DNA of 64,000 bases from Podocnemis expansa. Its lineage: Eukaryota; Chordata; Testudines; Podocnemididae. The stretch is taken from assembly GCA_007922195.1 (NCBI GenBank), contig ML682005.1, forward strand, positions 43,009,957 through 43,073,956, in the 5' to 3' direction. The translations under genes and the position numbers were made by a program. Below are positions 1 through 9,340 of this stretch, piece by piece. Under the pieces are notes generated by a model. The model made no database searches, had not been told where the DNA came from, and saw only the letters and a list, made by a program, of their open reading frames with translations. How positions within the stretch are numbered: the first letter of the stretch is position 1; every line of letters starts with the position of its first letter.

Positions 1-40
1 CAGTTCAGCAAAGCTACAACTACAACAGTCAGTACAGAAT

Positions 41-125
41 TGGGATTTCACTCACAAAAGCTCTTGTGATAAATAAATTTGTTAGTCTTTAAAACTGTTA
101 CAGCCTGGTCTCCTTGTTTGTAGTT
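41..125 (+). mobile_element. Penelope-like element 3' end, short diverged fragment
   Basis: The stretch holds the tail motif seen in the other PLE copies here: an AAAAGCTC block, GATAAATAAATTTGTTAGTC, then a CTCCTTGTTTG end. It is more diverged than the copies near 9.2 and 28.4 kb and has no coding sequence. Boundaries are approximate and no target duplication was found. Confidence 0.7.
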
Positions 126-269
126 CAGACAAGTTTCTGCGCCTTATCACAGAAGTGTCAAACTCATTCAGTGGGGGGGGGGGCACATCTGAGGGGAGGA
201 CACCTATCACAGTCCATGTGTCTGCACAAGTTCCCCAAGACTTTCCCCGGCTATGTTCAGAGCAGCATG

Positions 270-480
270 GGCTCCCCCTCCCCCTCCCCAAGCCTGTGGG
301 TTCTTCCACATCTTCCCTTTTCCTGCCCCATGGACTCCCCTTCATCACACTTGCTCCCTCACCCCTCTTCTCCTACAGTGCAGATTCCAGACACCCCTTC
401 TCCTGCTTGGCTGCTCCCAGAACCCCTCTCCCAACTGGGCAGTTCCCAGACCCCTCTTTTCCTTCCCTTTTCATTTCTCC
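270..480. repeat. Pyrimidine-rich degenerate low-complexity tract
   Basis: The plus strand is strongly C/T-rich, with loosely repeated CTCCCAGAACCCCTCTCCC-like units. Open frames on both strands here are composition artefacts with no recognisable domain. An 11-base G run lies just upstream at 173-183. Confidence 0.6.
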
Positions 481-485
481 TACCG

Positions 486-666
486 CAGGGGTCTCAAACA
501 CACGGCCTGCATGTGGCCCCTAAAGCTATTTCCTGTGGCCTGCAACAACACTGTTGTCACTGATATTTGCAATATCATTGTATGGAAAGGTTTCAGGAGT
601 GCAGCCCTTGAGCTAACATGCTAGTCCTCATGCAGCCCTCATGGTGATTTGAGTTTGAGACCCCTG
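486..666. mobile_element. hAT-type MITE (181 bp)
   Basis: The element starts CAGGGGTCTCAAAC and ends with the inverted copy GTTTGAGACCCCTG. The 8 bp on each side (TCCTACCG and CCCTACTG) match at 6 of 8 positions, which fits the 8-bp target duplication of hAT transposons. It has no coding capacity and is non-autonomous. Confidence 0.82.
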
Positions 667-2444
667 CCCTACTGCATGGTGGCAGGCAATCAATCTCAGT
701 AACAGACACAGGCAGGCTGGGCTCTCCTACCACCCCACTCACTGTCAGTCATTCACCATGGTGGCCTTTGGTTGGCTGAGTCCTGGCTGCCCTTTCATTG
801 GCTTGTTCCCACCTGGGTCCCCGCCATGTTTTCCTTTTTTATTTGTGATTTGTGCAAAGTGCAGTCAATCAGATTAGCATGCCAACTGCCTGTGAACAGT
901 TGGGAATGGGGGGGATGCAGTGTGGTGGCTCTCTGGGAGCCAAACCAGCCTGCTGTGACTGAGACCGATTGCTTGGCAGACAACAGCAGAGCTGAGCTGG
1001 GATTTGCTGGAGTGCTTCTTTTGTTTTCCTGTGCTCTGATTCACTCAAATAATCTGAGTCACAAGTACACTTAACCCTGCTCGCCAGGTGTGTCTTTCTT
1101 GTTCTCTGCTACTGCAGAGAGCCTTTTGGGCATGCTATAAGCAGCAGCTTTGTGGGCTGGATCCCTCTCCTAACAGACTAGTGTTGGGCCAGGGGCTGTA
1201 AGTTTGAGCCCCCTGCTTTATCAAATTTTTCTTTTAATTTTTCCCCTATTTATTTATTAGTTTACATTTAGTATAATACTCTACTGTATTTATTTTCTTG
1301 CTTGGGGGTGGGGGGGGGCTCTCTGCTACTATCTGATTGCATACTTCCAGTTCTAAATGAGGCATGTGATTGACTGGTCAGATTGTGACACTGGCATTCA
1401 TAACTCTGAGATTCTGCTATAGTTGGCTTACGAAATCAAAAGTAGGTGCTTTTAGTATTACAACAAAAATCACTGGAAAATTAGTACTGTGGCTTCTGTG
1501 TATGAAATTTTAACAAAAGAAAAAGAATTATTTTCTGTTTAGCTTTCCATAGCAAACATACCTCCAGGTAAAGAGAAGATATATGGAGGAGAGAAGATAA
1601 GTTTGAAAATGGACTTAATTTAAAATAATTTGCTTAATTTCTGATTCTTCCTATGACTACACCTTAGAACAGTGGTACCAAGAGTATACTGCCTTTTCAT
1701 GGCACATATGAACCTTATTAGCAGTGTGATACAGTGAAAGAGTTCATTTCAAGACACTGCCACAGTAAACAGAGGCTCCATTTTCCTCAGGGGTTAGGCT
1801 GCATGTGACTTTATGATAAATTGAACTGGAACTTCGCCGCATCTAGAAGTTTCTATATTCCATGGTCCAATGTTTCACTTTTCCATAAATATCTTAATTG
1901 AAATGTACATAGTGTTGTTTTTTTAGCGTCCTGCATTCTACAAGGAAGTCATTTTAATTGACAGAGAAGAAATAAATCAGTACCTTAAATCATCATTTCT
2001 GCAATGGAAATGACATCCCTTCAAACTAGGTTCCATGTTATTTCCTTGAGAACATTTCTTATGTTCACAAAAAGTTTTTAGCTTTGTTTCATCTCATTTA
2101 TTTTGAAAAGAGAGAAAAAAAGCACTCTAAATCCATGCTTTCCCTTTGCACATATCTTTGTAACACCTCTAGTAATGAGGAATATAGGTATATGGAACAA
2201 TTAATAGAAATGTTGCTGAATTGATAGAACAGGGAGCATTTGTCAGGAAAATGCTAATGATCTTCTCTATTTTCCCTTTCCTACATAAATTCTCAACACA
2301 GGATTGGGCCAAAGCAATAAAGGCAAATTAAACATATATATAGATGAATAGAGAGAAACTGCTGAATTATTACACACACACAATTTCTCTAACTGCACTC
2401 TTCTTCCATACTCTCTGTGCGTAGTGCAAATGTGGGTATGCACA
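667..2444. other. Stretch with no supported gene
   Basis: No coding sequence, RNA gene or clear transposon was recognised. Around 770-880 there are CCAAT-like boxes (ATTGG at about 798 and CAATC at about 866), but no other promoter evidence. A G-rich run lies near 1303-1318, and from about 1400 onward the DNA is AT-rich. Confidence 0.5.
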
Positions 2445-2478
2445 TTATGAGCCCCACTTCACAAATAGGGGAACTGGA
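2445..2478 (-). mobile_element. MIR/CORE-type SINE, left part (split by the CR1)
   Basis: CCCCACTTCACAAATAGGGG followed by AACTGGA resembles the reverse complement of the MIR 3' segment that reads CTCAGTTTCCCCATCTGTAAAATGGGG. The sequence then stops, and the continuation of the same SINE appears at 7048 after the CR1. The family call rests on this short motif plus the partner half. Confidence 0.6.
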
Positions 2479-2550
2479 GCTTGCAAACAGAGGACTACAA
2501 ACAGGGGAGTTTGAGAGGGAAGGAGTTAGTACCAGGTACGTCCAAGGTAA

Positions 2551-2647
2551 GTGATTGCTTGTGTCTTTTTCCCTACAGGTGATTTGCTGACTGTGTGTTT
2601 GTGTCTTTTTCCCTACAGGTGATTTGCTTGTGTCTTTCTCCCTACAG
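2551..2647 (+). repeat. CR1 5' UTR tandem repeat (three units)
   Basis: Three related units (2551-2578, 2579-2618, 2619-2647) each read GTGATTTGC... then a T/C tract and end TCCCTACAG, followed by GTGATT or GTAATT. The second unit carries an extra CTGTGTGTTT segment. Each unit ends in a sequence that looks like a vertebrate splice acceptor next to a donor-like GTRATT. A promoter-array function is possible but not shown. Confidence 0.75.
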
Positions 2648-2877
2648 GTAATTGCTGTTAGTTGTGGGACTGTGCTTGTGTGATTGAGCGGGGGCTGTTT
2701 GCACCATTGTTCCCTGATCACCTTTAATCACCAGCTTCTAGCAGCTTCTAGCAGCCTTGCGATTGGCCTGCCCCTGTGTGACTAACAAGGGCAAGGGCTG
2801 ACCTAGGCAGAGAAGGCCTTTAAAAGCCACTGCTTGAGCGACCAGAGGACTGCAAACGGGGGTTTGGGGAGGCCAAG

Positions 2878-3931
2878 ATGGTGAAGAGGAGCTGTACTAC
2901 TGGAGCCAGCACCCTTCCTGTTTCCTTTGCCTTTGTTTGTAGCCAGACAGACTGTCTGCCCATGGATATCTCCACCCAGACCCTGGTGTGGAATTGCAGG
3001 GAGTGTAGCCTTAATTTTCCTGCCACTGATGATCAGGCTAGGGAGATGAGCCTATGTGATAGGTGCCTTCTGGTGGCATCTCTTTGGAAACAGGTAGGAG
3101 AGTTACAGGAGGAGGTGTCATGACTCAGAGGTATCTATGCCCTGGAAAAGTTCCTTGACAGTGTCCACAATGAGACCTGCAAGGAAGAGGTCCCTATCCC
3201 AGTGCCAAGGGCTACTGCCACAGCTCTGGAAACAGACGGGATGCCTATGGCAGAGGCAGGACACTGGCAGCTGGTCACCTCTGGTAGTAGACAGTGCTCC
3301 ACGCCTGCTCACATCCCACCATCCATTGTGGTGAGGAACCATTTTACGGTGCTGGACAGAGGAGGAGATGCCATCCACCCCAAAGGCTGGGCAGGTCACA
3401 GCCACCTCACCTAAGAGGAAACCTAGGGTTGTGGTAATTCGGGACTCACTCCTGAGAGGAACGGAGGCACCCATCTGTCGTCCTGGCAAGGCCTCTAGAG
3501 AGGTATGCTGCCTGCCAGGTGCCCATATCCGAGATGTAACGGAGGGATTGTCTAAAATCATCCGTCCCTCAGACTACTACCCCATGCTTCTTATCCATGT
3601 GGGTACCAATGGTACTGCGAGAGGTGATCCTCAGCAGATCAAAGGTGACTTCAGGGCTCTGGGAGCAAGGGTGAAGGAGTTTGGAGCACAGGTGGTGTTC
3701 TCCTCAACCCTTCCAGTCAAGGCTAGAGGCCTGAGGAGAGACAGATGCATCCCAGAGGTGAATGCCTGGCTGCGAAGATGGTGTGGTCAGGAGGGATTTG
3801 GCTTCCTTGACCATGGAGTCCTGTTTCAGGACAGAGGATTGATAGGCAGAGATGGTCTTCACCTGTCCAGGAAGGGGAAGAGTGTGTTTGGGCACAGACT
3901 GGCTGACCTAGTGAGGAGGGCTTTAAACTAG
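2878..3931 (+). pseudogene. CR1 ORF1 protein, frameshifted
   Basis: The N-terminal part (2878-3123) has a Cys-rich segment with CREC and CDRC pairs followed by a short leucine/glutamate-rich stretch; its frame stops at 3121. The downstream part (3368-3931, another frame) is the esterase-like domain known from CR1 ORF1. It shows an RDSLLRG motif where GDSLLRG is usual (the motif that carries the SGNH serine; the G before DS is R here), HVGTNG near the middle and DGLHLS near the end, which are the SGNH blocks. Family ORF1 proteins bind RNA and help form the retrotransposition particle; the role of the esterase is uncertain. The frame break means no intact protein. Confidence 0.85.
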
Positions 3932-3973
3932 GTTCAACGGGGGAAGGAGACCAAAGCCCACAGGTAAGTAACA

Positions 3974-6971
3974 ATGTGGGTGATCTGGGGGAAGGGATGG
4001 AACTGGGGGGGGGCTGGGACTGTATCAAAAGCAATAAAAGAGAAGGTAGTTAGAACATGGGGGGGGGAATCAACTAAATGTCTTAAGTGCTCTGCTGAAG
4101 CCCCATTACGTGAGGAGAGTGGGGGAGGAGAACTCCAAGAAAAAATGCAAGGAGGTTTATGTAATAGAATTGGAAATCAACATGACAAAGTAGGGCAATC
4201 GGCCGAGTATCTTAGGCGCCTATACACTAATGCAAGGAGCCTGGGAAATAAGCAAGAAGAATTGGTAATACTAGCGCAGACAAGGAACTATGATATTATA
4301 GGAATAACGGAGATGTGGTGGGATAGTCTGCATGACTGGAGCTCTGCCATGGATGGTTATAAACTGTTCAGGAAGGACAGGCAGGGAAGAAGAGGGGGAG
4401 GAGTAGCACTATATATAAAAGAGCTCTATGACTGCTCAGAGCTCCATTATGGAAGTGGAAGCGTGCCAGTAGAAAGTCTGTGGGTTACATTGAGAGGGGA
4501 ATGCAACAAGGGGGATGTTGTGGTGGGGGTCTGCTATAGACCACCAGACCAGAAGCAGGAGGTGGATGAGTTGTTCTACGGACAACTAGCCGAAGCTTCT
4601 AGATCACAGGCCCTGGTGCTGATGGGGGACTTCAATTACCCTGACATCTGCTGGGAGGCCAATATAGCAGTGCATGGGCAATTCAGGAAATTTTTAGAGA
4701 GTGTTGGGGACAACTTTCTAGTACAAATGCTAGAGGAACCAACTAGGGACCTTGTACCGCTCGACCTGCTGCTCACAAACAGGGAAGAATTGTTCAGGGA
4801 GGTAGAGGTAAATGGCAAGCTAGGCAGTAGTGACCATGACATGGTTGAGTTCAGGATCGTGATTAAAGGGAGGAAGGAAAGAAGCAAAACAAAAATCCTG
4901 CACTTCAAAAGAGCAGATTTTGGGTCCCTCAGGGAACTGATGGGCAGGATCCCTTGGGAAGCTAATCTGAAGGGGAAAGGAGGCCAAGAGAGTTGGTTAT
5001 AATTTAAAGAAACCCTGCTAAGGGCACAGGAAGTTGCCATTCCAATTAGGAGAAAGAACAAACATGTGAGGCAGCCAGAATGGCTTAGCAGGGAACTCTG
5101 CTCTGAGCTTAAACATAAAAAAGGAAGCTTACAGGAAGTGGAAGCTTGGTCAGATGACCAAGGAGTCATATAAAGATATTGCTAGGGACTGCAGGGATAA
5201 AATCAAAAAGGCCAAAGGACAAATGGAGTTGCGGCTAGCGAGGGATGTAAAGGATAACAAGAAGGGGTTCTGCAACTATGTTAATAACAAGAAGAGGATC
5301 AGGAATGGTGTAGGCCTCTTGCTGAATAGGGCAGGCATTCTTGTGACAGAGGATGAAGAAAAAGCTGAAGTGCTCAATGTATTTTTTCTTCAGTTTTCAC
5401 AGGCAGGGTCAGCTCTCAGCCCACTACCATGGGTGTGGCAGATGGGAGAGAAGAAGAGAGGCCATTGGTGACGGAAGGTCAAGTTAGGGACTGCTTAAAG
5501 AAGCTGGATGTGCACAAGTCCATGGGGCCGGACGAACTGCATACAACAGTGCTAAGGGAATTGGCCAATGAGATAGCAGCACTGCTGGCCGTTATCTTTC
5601 AAAACTCATGGAGAACGGGGGAGGTGCCAGAGGATTGGAAAAAAGCAAATGTAGTACCTATTTTCAAGAAGGGAAAAAGGAGGATCCGAGGAATTATAGA
5701 CCAGTCAGCCTCACCTCAATCCCTGGAAAAATTATGGAGCAGATTCTCAAAGACTCCATCCTCAAACACTTAGTGGAAAATAAAGTGATCAGGAACAGTC
5801 AGCATGGATTTACCAAGGGTAAATCATGCCTGACCAATCTCATCTCCTTCTATGATCAGATGACTGGCTTTCTGGATGCAGGAAGAACCGCTGATGTGAT
5901 ATACCTTGATTTTTAGCAAGGCTTTTGATACAGTTTCTCACAGCACTCTCATTGGCAAGTTAAGGAAGTATGGGTTGGATAGGTGGACTATAAGATGGAT
6001 AGAAAACTGGCTAGATCAACAGTTTCGGCGTGTAGGAATCAATGGTTCCATGTCTAGCTGGCAGCCAGTCATGAGTGGTGTGCCTGAGGGGTCGGTCCTG
6101 GGGCCGGCTCTGTTCAACATTTTCATCAATGATCTGGATGATGGAATAGACTGCATTCTCAGTAAGTCTGCGGATGACACCAAGCTGGGGGGACCAGTAG
6201 ACACATTGGAGGGCAAGGACAGGATTCAGGGAGATCTAGACAAATTGGAACAGTGGGCCAATAGAAATCTTATGAGGTTCAATAAGGATAAGTGTAAAAT
6301 CCTGCATGTGGGACGAAAAAACCCCATGCACTGCTACAGGCTGGGAAACATTCAGCTAAGTAGCAGCAGTGTAGAAAAGGATCTGGGGGTCCTGGTGGAT
6401 GGGAAGCTAGTTATGAGTCAGCAGTGTGCTCTTGCTGCCAAAAAGGCCAATGGCATACTGGGCTGCATCAAAAGAAGTATTACCAGCAGATCAAGGGATG
6501 TGATCATTCCCCTCTATTCTGCACTGGTGAGGCCACATCTAGAATACTGTGTCCAGTTTTGGGCTCCCCACTACAAAAAGGACAGGGACATGCTAGAGAG
6601 AGTCCAGCGGAGGGCAACCAAAATGATTAAAGGACTGGAGCACAAGCCCTATGAGGAAAGACTGAAAGTATTAGGCTTATTTAGTCTGCAGAAGAGAAGA
6701 TTGAGGGGGGATTTGATAGCAACCTTCAACTACTTGAAGGGAGGCTCTAAGGAAGATGGAGCTCAACTGTTCTTGGTAATAACAGAGGACAGAATGAGGA
6801 GCAATGGTCTCAAGTTGCGGTTAGGGAGGTCGAGGCTGGATATTAGAAAAAACTTTTTTTACTAGGAGAGTGGTGAAGCCTTGGAATGAGCTGCCAAGGG
6901 AGGTGGTGAAATCTCCATCTCTGGAGGTGTTTAAGGCCCGGCTGGACAAAACCATGACTGGAATGGTTTAG
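3974..6971 (+). pseudogene. CR1 ORF2 (APE endonuclease and reverse transcriptase), broken
   Basis: The endonuclease part (about 4220-4880) shows TNARSLGNK, GITEMWW, RRGGGVALY, YRPPDQ, MGDFNYPDI, LDLLLTN and SSDHD, the usual APE blocks with the catalytic E, D, N and H. A TAA stop at 5000-5002 is followed by the connecting region and then the RT (5430-6900): [54 protein letters not shown] and SADDTKLGG (the catalytic FADD block, F changed to S). The C terminus reads [15 protein letters not shown] and stops at 6969-6971. There are at least five frame changes, including one at the T run near 6855-6861. The protein would nick target DNA and reverse-transcribe the CR1 RNA. Confidence 0.9.
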
Positions 6972-7047
6972 TGGGAGTGGTCCTGCCTCTGGCAGGGGTT
7001 GGACTAGATGACCTGTGAGGTCCCTTCCAACCCTATCCTTCTATGAA

Positions 7048-7140
7048 TTACAGAGAGGCTTAATGACTTGCCCAGGATCATACAACAAATCAAGGACAGA
7101 ACCAGAATCGACAACAGGTCTGAGCTGCAGTTTGGTTCAG
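7048..7140 (-). mobile_element. MIR/CORE-type SINE, right part (split by the CR1)
   Basis: TTACAGAGAGGCTTAATGAC and TTGCCCAGGATCATACA match the reverse complement of the MIR core (family form GTGACCTTGGGCAAGTCAC and CTCTCTG). It begins exactly where the CR1 3' end stops and continues the half at 2445-2478, so the CR1 inserted into it. Confidence 0.75.
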
Positions 7141-7188
7141 TCAACCCCATTTCTTCCTTTTATGCCACATCTTGTTTTGAAAGGTGAT

Positions 7189-7197
7189 ATCAAACTT
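7189..7197. repeat. Target site duplication, left (ATCAAACTT)
   Basis: The 9-bp ATCAAACTT is repeated exactly at 9332-9340 and frames the whole head-to-head PLE. The bases outside differ, so the match is not part of a longer repeat. Confidence 0.85.
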
Positions 7198-7570
7198 CCA
7201 CAAGGAGTCCTGTGGCACTTAAAGACTAACAGAATTATTTTTTCACATGAGCTTTCATGGGAGAAAATCCCACTTTGTCAGATGGTTTAAAGATGAGGGA
7301 ACTTACAGAATGGAAAAAATAAATGCAAGGGAGTTTAAAACATGCAATCAGTTCATACAGTAACGGCAAATCAGAGCAGTTGTTAAGGTTCAAACCTTGG
7401 GAAGGGTGAAGTCAAATCACCTGTTGTAATAGGAAAAGAAGCCATAGTCTGAATTTAGTCTTGCTTTCACACAGTCTAATTTGCATATTAATTCCCCTTC
7501 AGCTGTTTCTCTTTGAAGTCTTGATGTCCCACTGACGTCCCTGAGTACGGTCATTAACAAATCATTTATA

Positions 7571-8555
7571 GGGTATGTCCACACACAGTCCTTATTTCGA
7601 AACAACAGAGGTTGTTTCGAAATAAGGAATGGCATGGCCACACGACGCANNNNNNNNNNNNNNNNNNNNNNNNNNNNNNNNNNNNNNNNNNNNNNNNNNN
7701 NNNNNNNNNNNNNNNNNNNNNNNNNNNNNNNNNNNNNNNNNNNNNNNNNNNNNNNNNNNNNNNNNNNNNNNNNNNNNNNNNNNNNNNNNNNNNNNNNNNN
7801 NNNNNNNNNNNNNNNNNNNNNNNNNNNNNNNNNNNNNNNNNNNNNNNNNNNNNNNNNNNNNNNNNNNNNNNNNNNNNNNNNNNNNNNNNNNNNNNNNNNN
7901 NNNNNNNNNNNNNNNNNNNNNNNNNNNNNNNNNNNNNNNNNNNNNNNNNNNNNNNNNNNNNNNNNNNNNNNNNNNNNNNNNNNNNNNNNNNNNNNNNNNN
8001 NNNNNNNNNNNNNNNNNNNNNNNNNNNNNNNNNNNNNNNNNNNNNNNNNGTGGCCACCTCCCCCGGGGCTGCAGGACCCCCGAGCTGGTGGCGGGTGAGC
8101 CGCGGGGCTCGCAACCACTGCCCCCGCTGAGCCCGGGGCCGGAGGGGCTGGCGGGACCCAGCTCCCCGTGGCTGCAGCCGCGCGCCGGAGCCGCTCCGCC
8201 AGCTTGGGGGGCAGCAGGGGCGTTAAAGCCCCTGGGGCGCAGTGCCCCGCTGCCTGCTCCTGGCGGGTGCCTGCAGGGGGCTGCGGGCACCCGCCAGGTG
8301 AGGCGCGGTGCCTGCAGCCCTTTGCAGGCACCCACGGGGTGCAGTGCGCCTCTGCACTGCACCCTGTGGGTGCCTGCAGCCCCCAGAGGAAGCGAAATAG
8401 CAGGTCCACACTGTGGACCTGCTATTTCGCTCCCTTATTTCGAGGACACAGTTTTGTTATTTCGAAACAAGTTATTTCGAAATAACAGGTTTTTCGAAAT
8501 AAGTTATTTCGAAATAGCTTCTTTCGAAATAACAAAACTGTGTGTAGACATAGCC
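7571..8555. mobile_element. Fold-back MITE, TTTCGAAA type (copy A)
   Basis: The ends are GGGTATGTCCACACACAG and the inverse CTGTGTGTAGACATAGCC. The 3-bp ATA is duplicated at 7568-7570 and 8556-8558. Joining the flanks restores a continuous PLE sequence, which confirms the borders. Just inside lie clustered TTATTTCGAAATAA units (several TTCGAA sites at 8460-8532). Further in are GC-rich inverted segments around GGTGCCTGCAGCCCC. There is no transposase; it needs a helper, probably PIF/Harbinger given the 3-bp duplication. The middle is a 400-base gap. Confidence 0.88.
7650..8049. other. Assembly gap of 400 N
   Basis: The run of N lies in the centre of the fold-back MITE and its round length suggests an estimated size. 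The flanks are GC-rich and palindromic, a likely cause of assembly failure. Apparent open frames across the gap are meaningless. Confidence 0.99.
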
Positions 8556-9340
8556 ATAGAGTGATTAGAAAGATGGAAGTGTTCAGCAACTGTTTTTCTG
8601 TTTTGTGCTTTCTGATTTCAGTTTTGTGTTCATTTATTCTTTTGCACAGGGATCATCCTGTTTGTCCAATGTATAACATGTCAGGGCATTTCTTGCACAT
8701 GATGGCATGGATCATATTAGTAGATGAGCAATTGAATAAGCCTTTGATGGGGTGGCTGGCTTGATTAGGACCTATGATGGTATCTTTTGTGCAGATATGT
8801 GGGCAAAGTTGGCAATGTGGTTTGTTGCATGGGTGTGTACATGCTTTAATGTTTCTGTTAGGTCTTTAGTTGCTAGTGACTATCTGTTTAAGGTTGGGCG
8901 GCTGTCTGTAGGCGAGGAGAGGTCTGTCTTCCAAGGCTTGAGAGAGTGAGGGATCATCTTTTAGGATAGGCTGTAGGTCCTTAATATGCAAATTAGATTG
9001 TGAGAAAGTGTGACTAAATCAAGACTATGGCTTCTTTTCCCATTACAGCAGGTAATTTGACTTCACCCTTCCCAGGGTTTGAACCTTAACAACTGCCCTG
9101 ATTTGCTGTTATGGTATGACCTGATCCCATGTTTTACACTCCCTTGCTTTTTATTTTCTTTCCATTCTGTAAGTTCTCTCATCTTCAAAGCAGCTGACGA
9201 AGTGGGATTTTCTCCCACGAAAGCTCATGATAAAAAAAATAAATCTGTTAGTCTTTAAGTGCCACAGGATTCCTTTTGGTTTTTTTTGGTTTTTTTTTTG
9301 CTGAACTAGACTAATATGGCTGCCCCTTTGAATCAAACTT

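Larger units (their letters stand above)
2479..7047 (+). mobile_element. Near full-length CR1 LINE retrotransposon
   Basis: The copy is about 4.57 kb and contains, in order, a 5' UTR with short tandem repeats, ORF1 (Cys-rich segment and SGNH-esterase-like domain), ORF2 (APE endonuclease and reverse transcriptase) and the CR1 3' UTR, which ends GGTCCCTTCCAACCCTATCC and TTCTATGA. Most CR1 copies are 5'-truncated (the four minus-strand copies in this window all are), so an almost complete one is unusual. It sits between two halves of a MIR-type SINE. Both ORFs are broken by frameshifts, so it is not active. Confidence 0.9.
7420..8995 (-). pseudogene. PLE reverse-transcriptase tail and GIY-YIG endonuclease, interrupted
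   Basis: On the minus strand from about 8995 the fragment begins with the end of the RT region (DDPSLSQALEDRPL, YRQPPNLKQ). A Cys/His linker follows (CNKPHCQLCPH), then the GIY-YIG domain with CKKCPDMLYIGQTG and LCKRINEHKTEIRKH. The MITE at 7571-8555 cuts it after this point. The last part (7420-7570) reads INDLLMTVLRDVSGTSRLQR and KLICKLDC-like sequence (here ELICKLDC). In PLEs this domain nicks target DNA and the RT extends from the nick. A stop follows YIGQTG and there are frame changes, so the copy is dead. Confidence 0.85.
7198..9331 (-). mobile_element. Head-to-head Penelope-like element (inverted dimer)
   Basis: Read from the left, it is a minus-strand PLE 3' end (7198 to about 7493), then the minus-strand 3' part of the PLE gene, up to about 8983. 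There the sequence flips into a plus-strand 3' end (about 8983-9331) ending CTGAACTAGACTAATATGGC then TGCCCCTTTGA. The two 3' arms are inverted copies of about 290-350 bp. Perfect 9-bp flanking repeats show that the inverted pair went in as one unit. A fold-back MITE (7571-8555) later split the coding part. Internal inverted termini are known in some Penelope-like elements. Confidence 0.85.

Noticed and set aside
114..624. Overlapping 120-150 residue frames near the start
   Set aside because: They are Pro/Ser/Leu-rich translations of a pyrimidine-rich tract and part of a hAT MITE, with no domain.
770..880. Promoter with several CCAAT boxes
   Set aside because: Boxes are present, but there is no TATA box, CpG island, start site or downstream coding sequence to support a promoter.
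2551..2647. CRISPR-like or satellite array
   Set aside because: There are only three diverged units within a CR1 5' UTR, without unique spacers.
7417..8564. Long open frames crossing 7417-8564 on both strands
   Set aside because: They run through 400 N, which are read as open codons. Only the short GIY-YIG piece at 7420-7570 has protein similarity.
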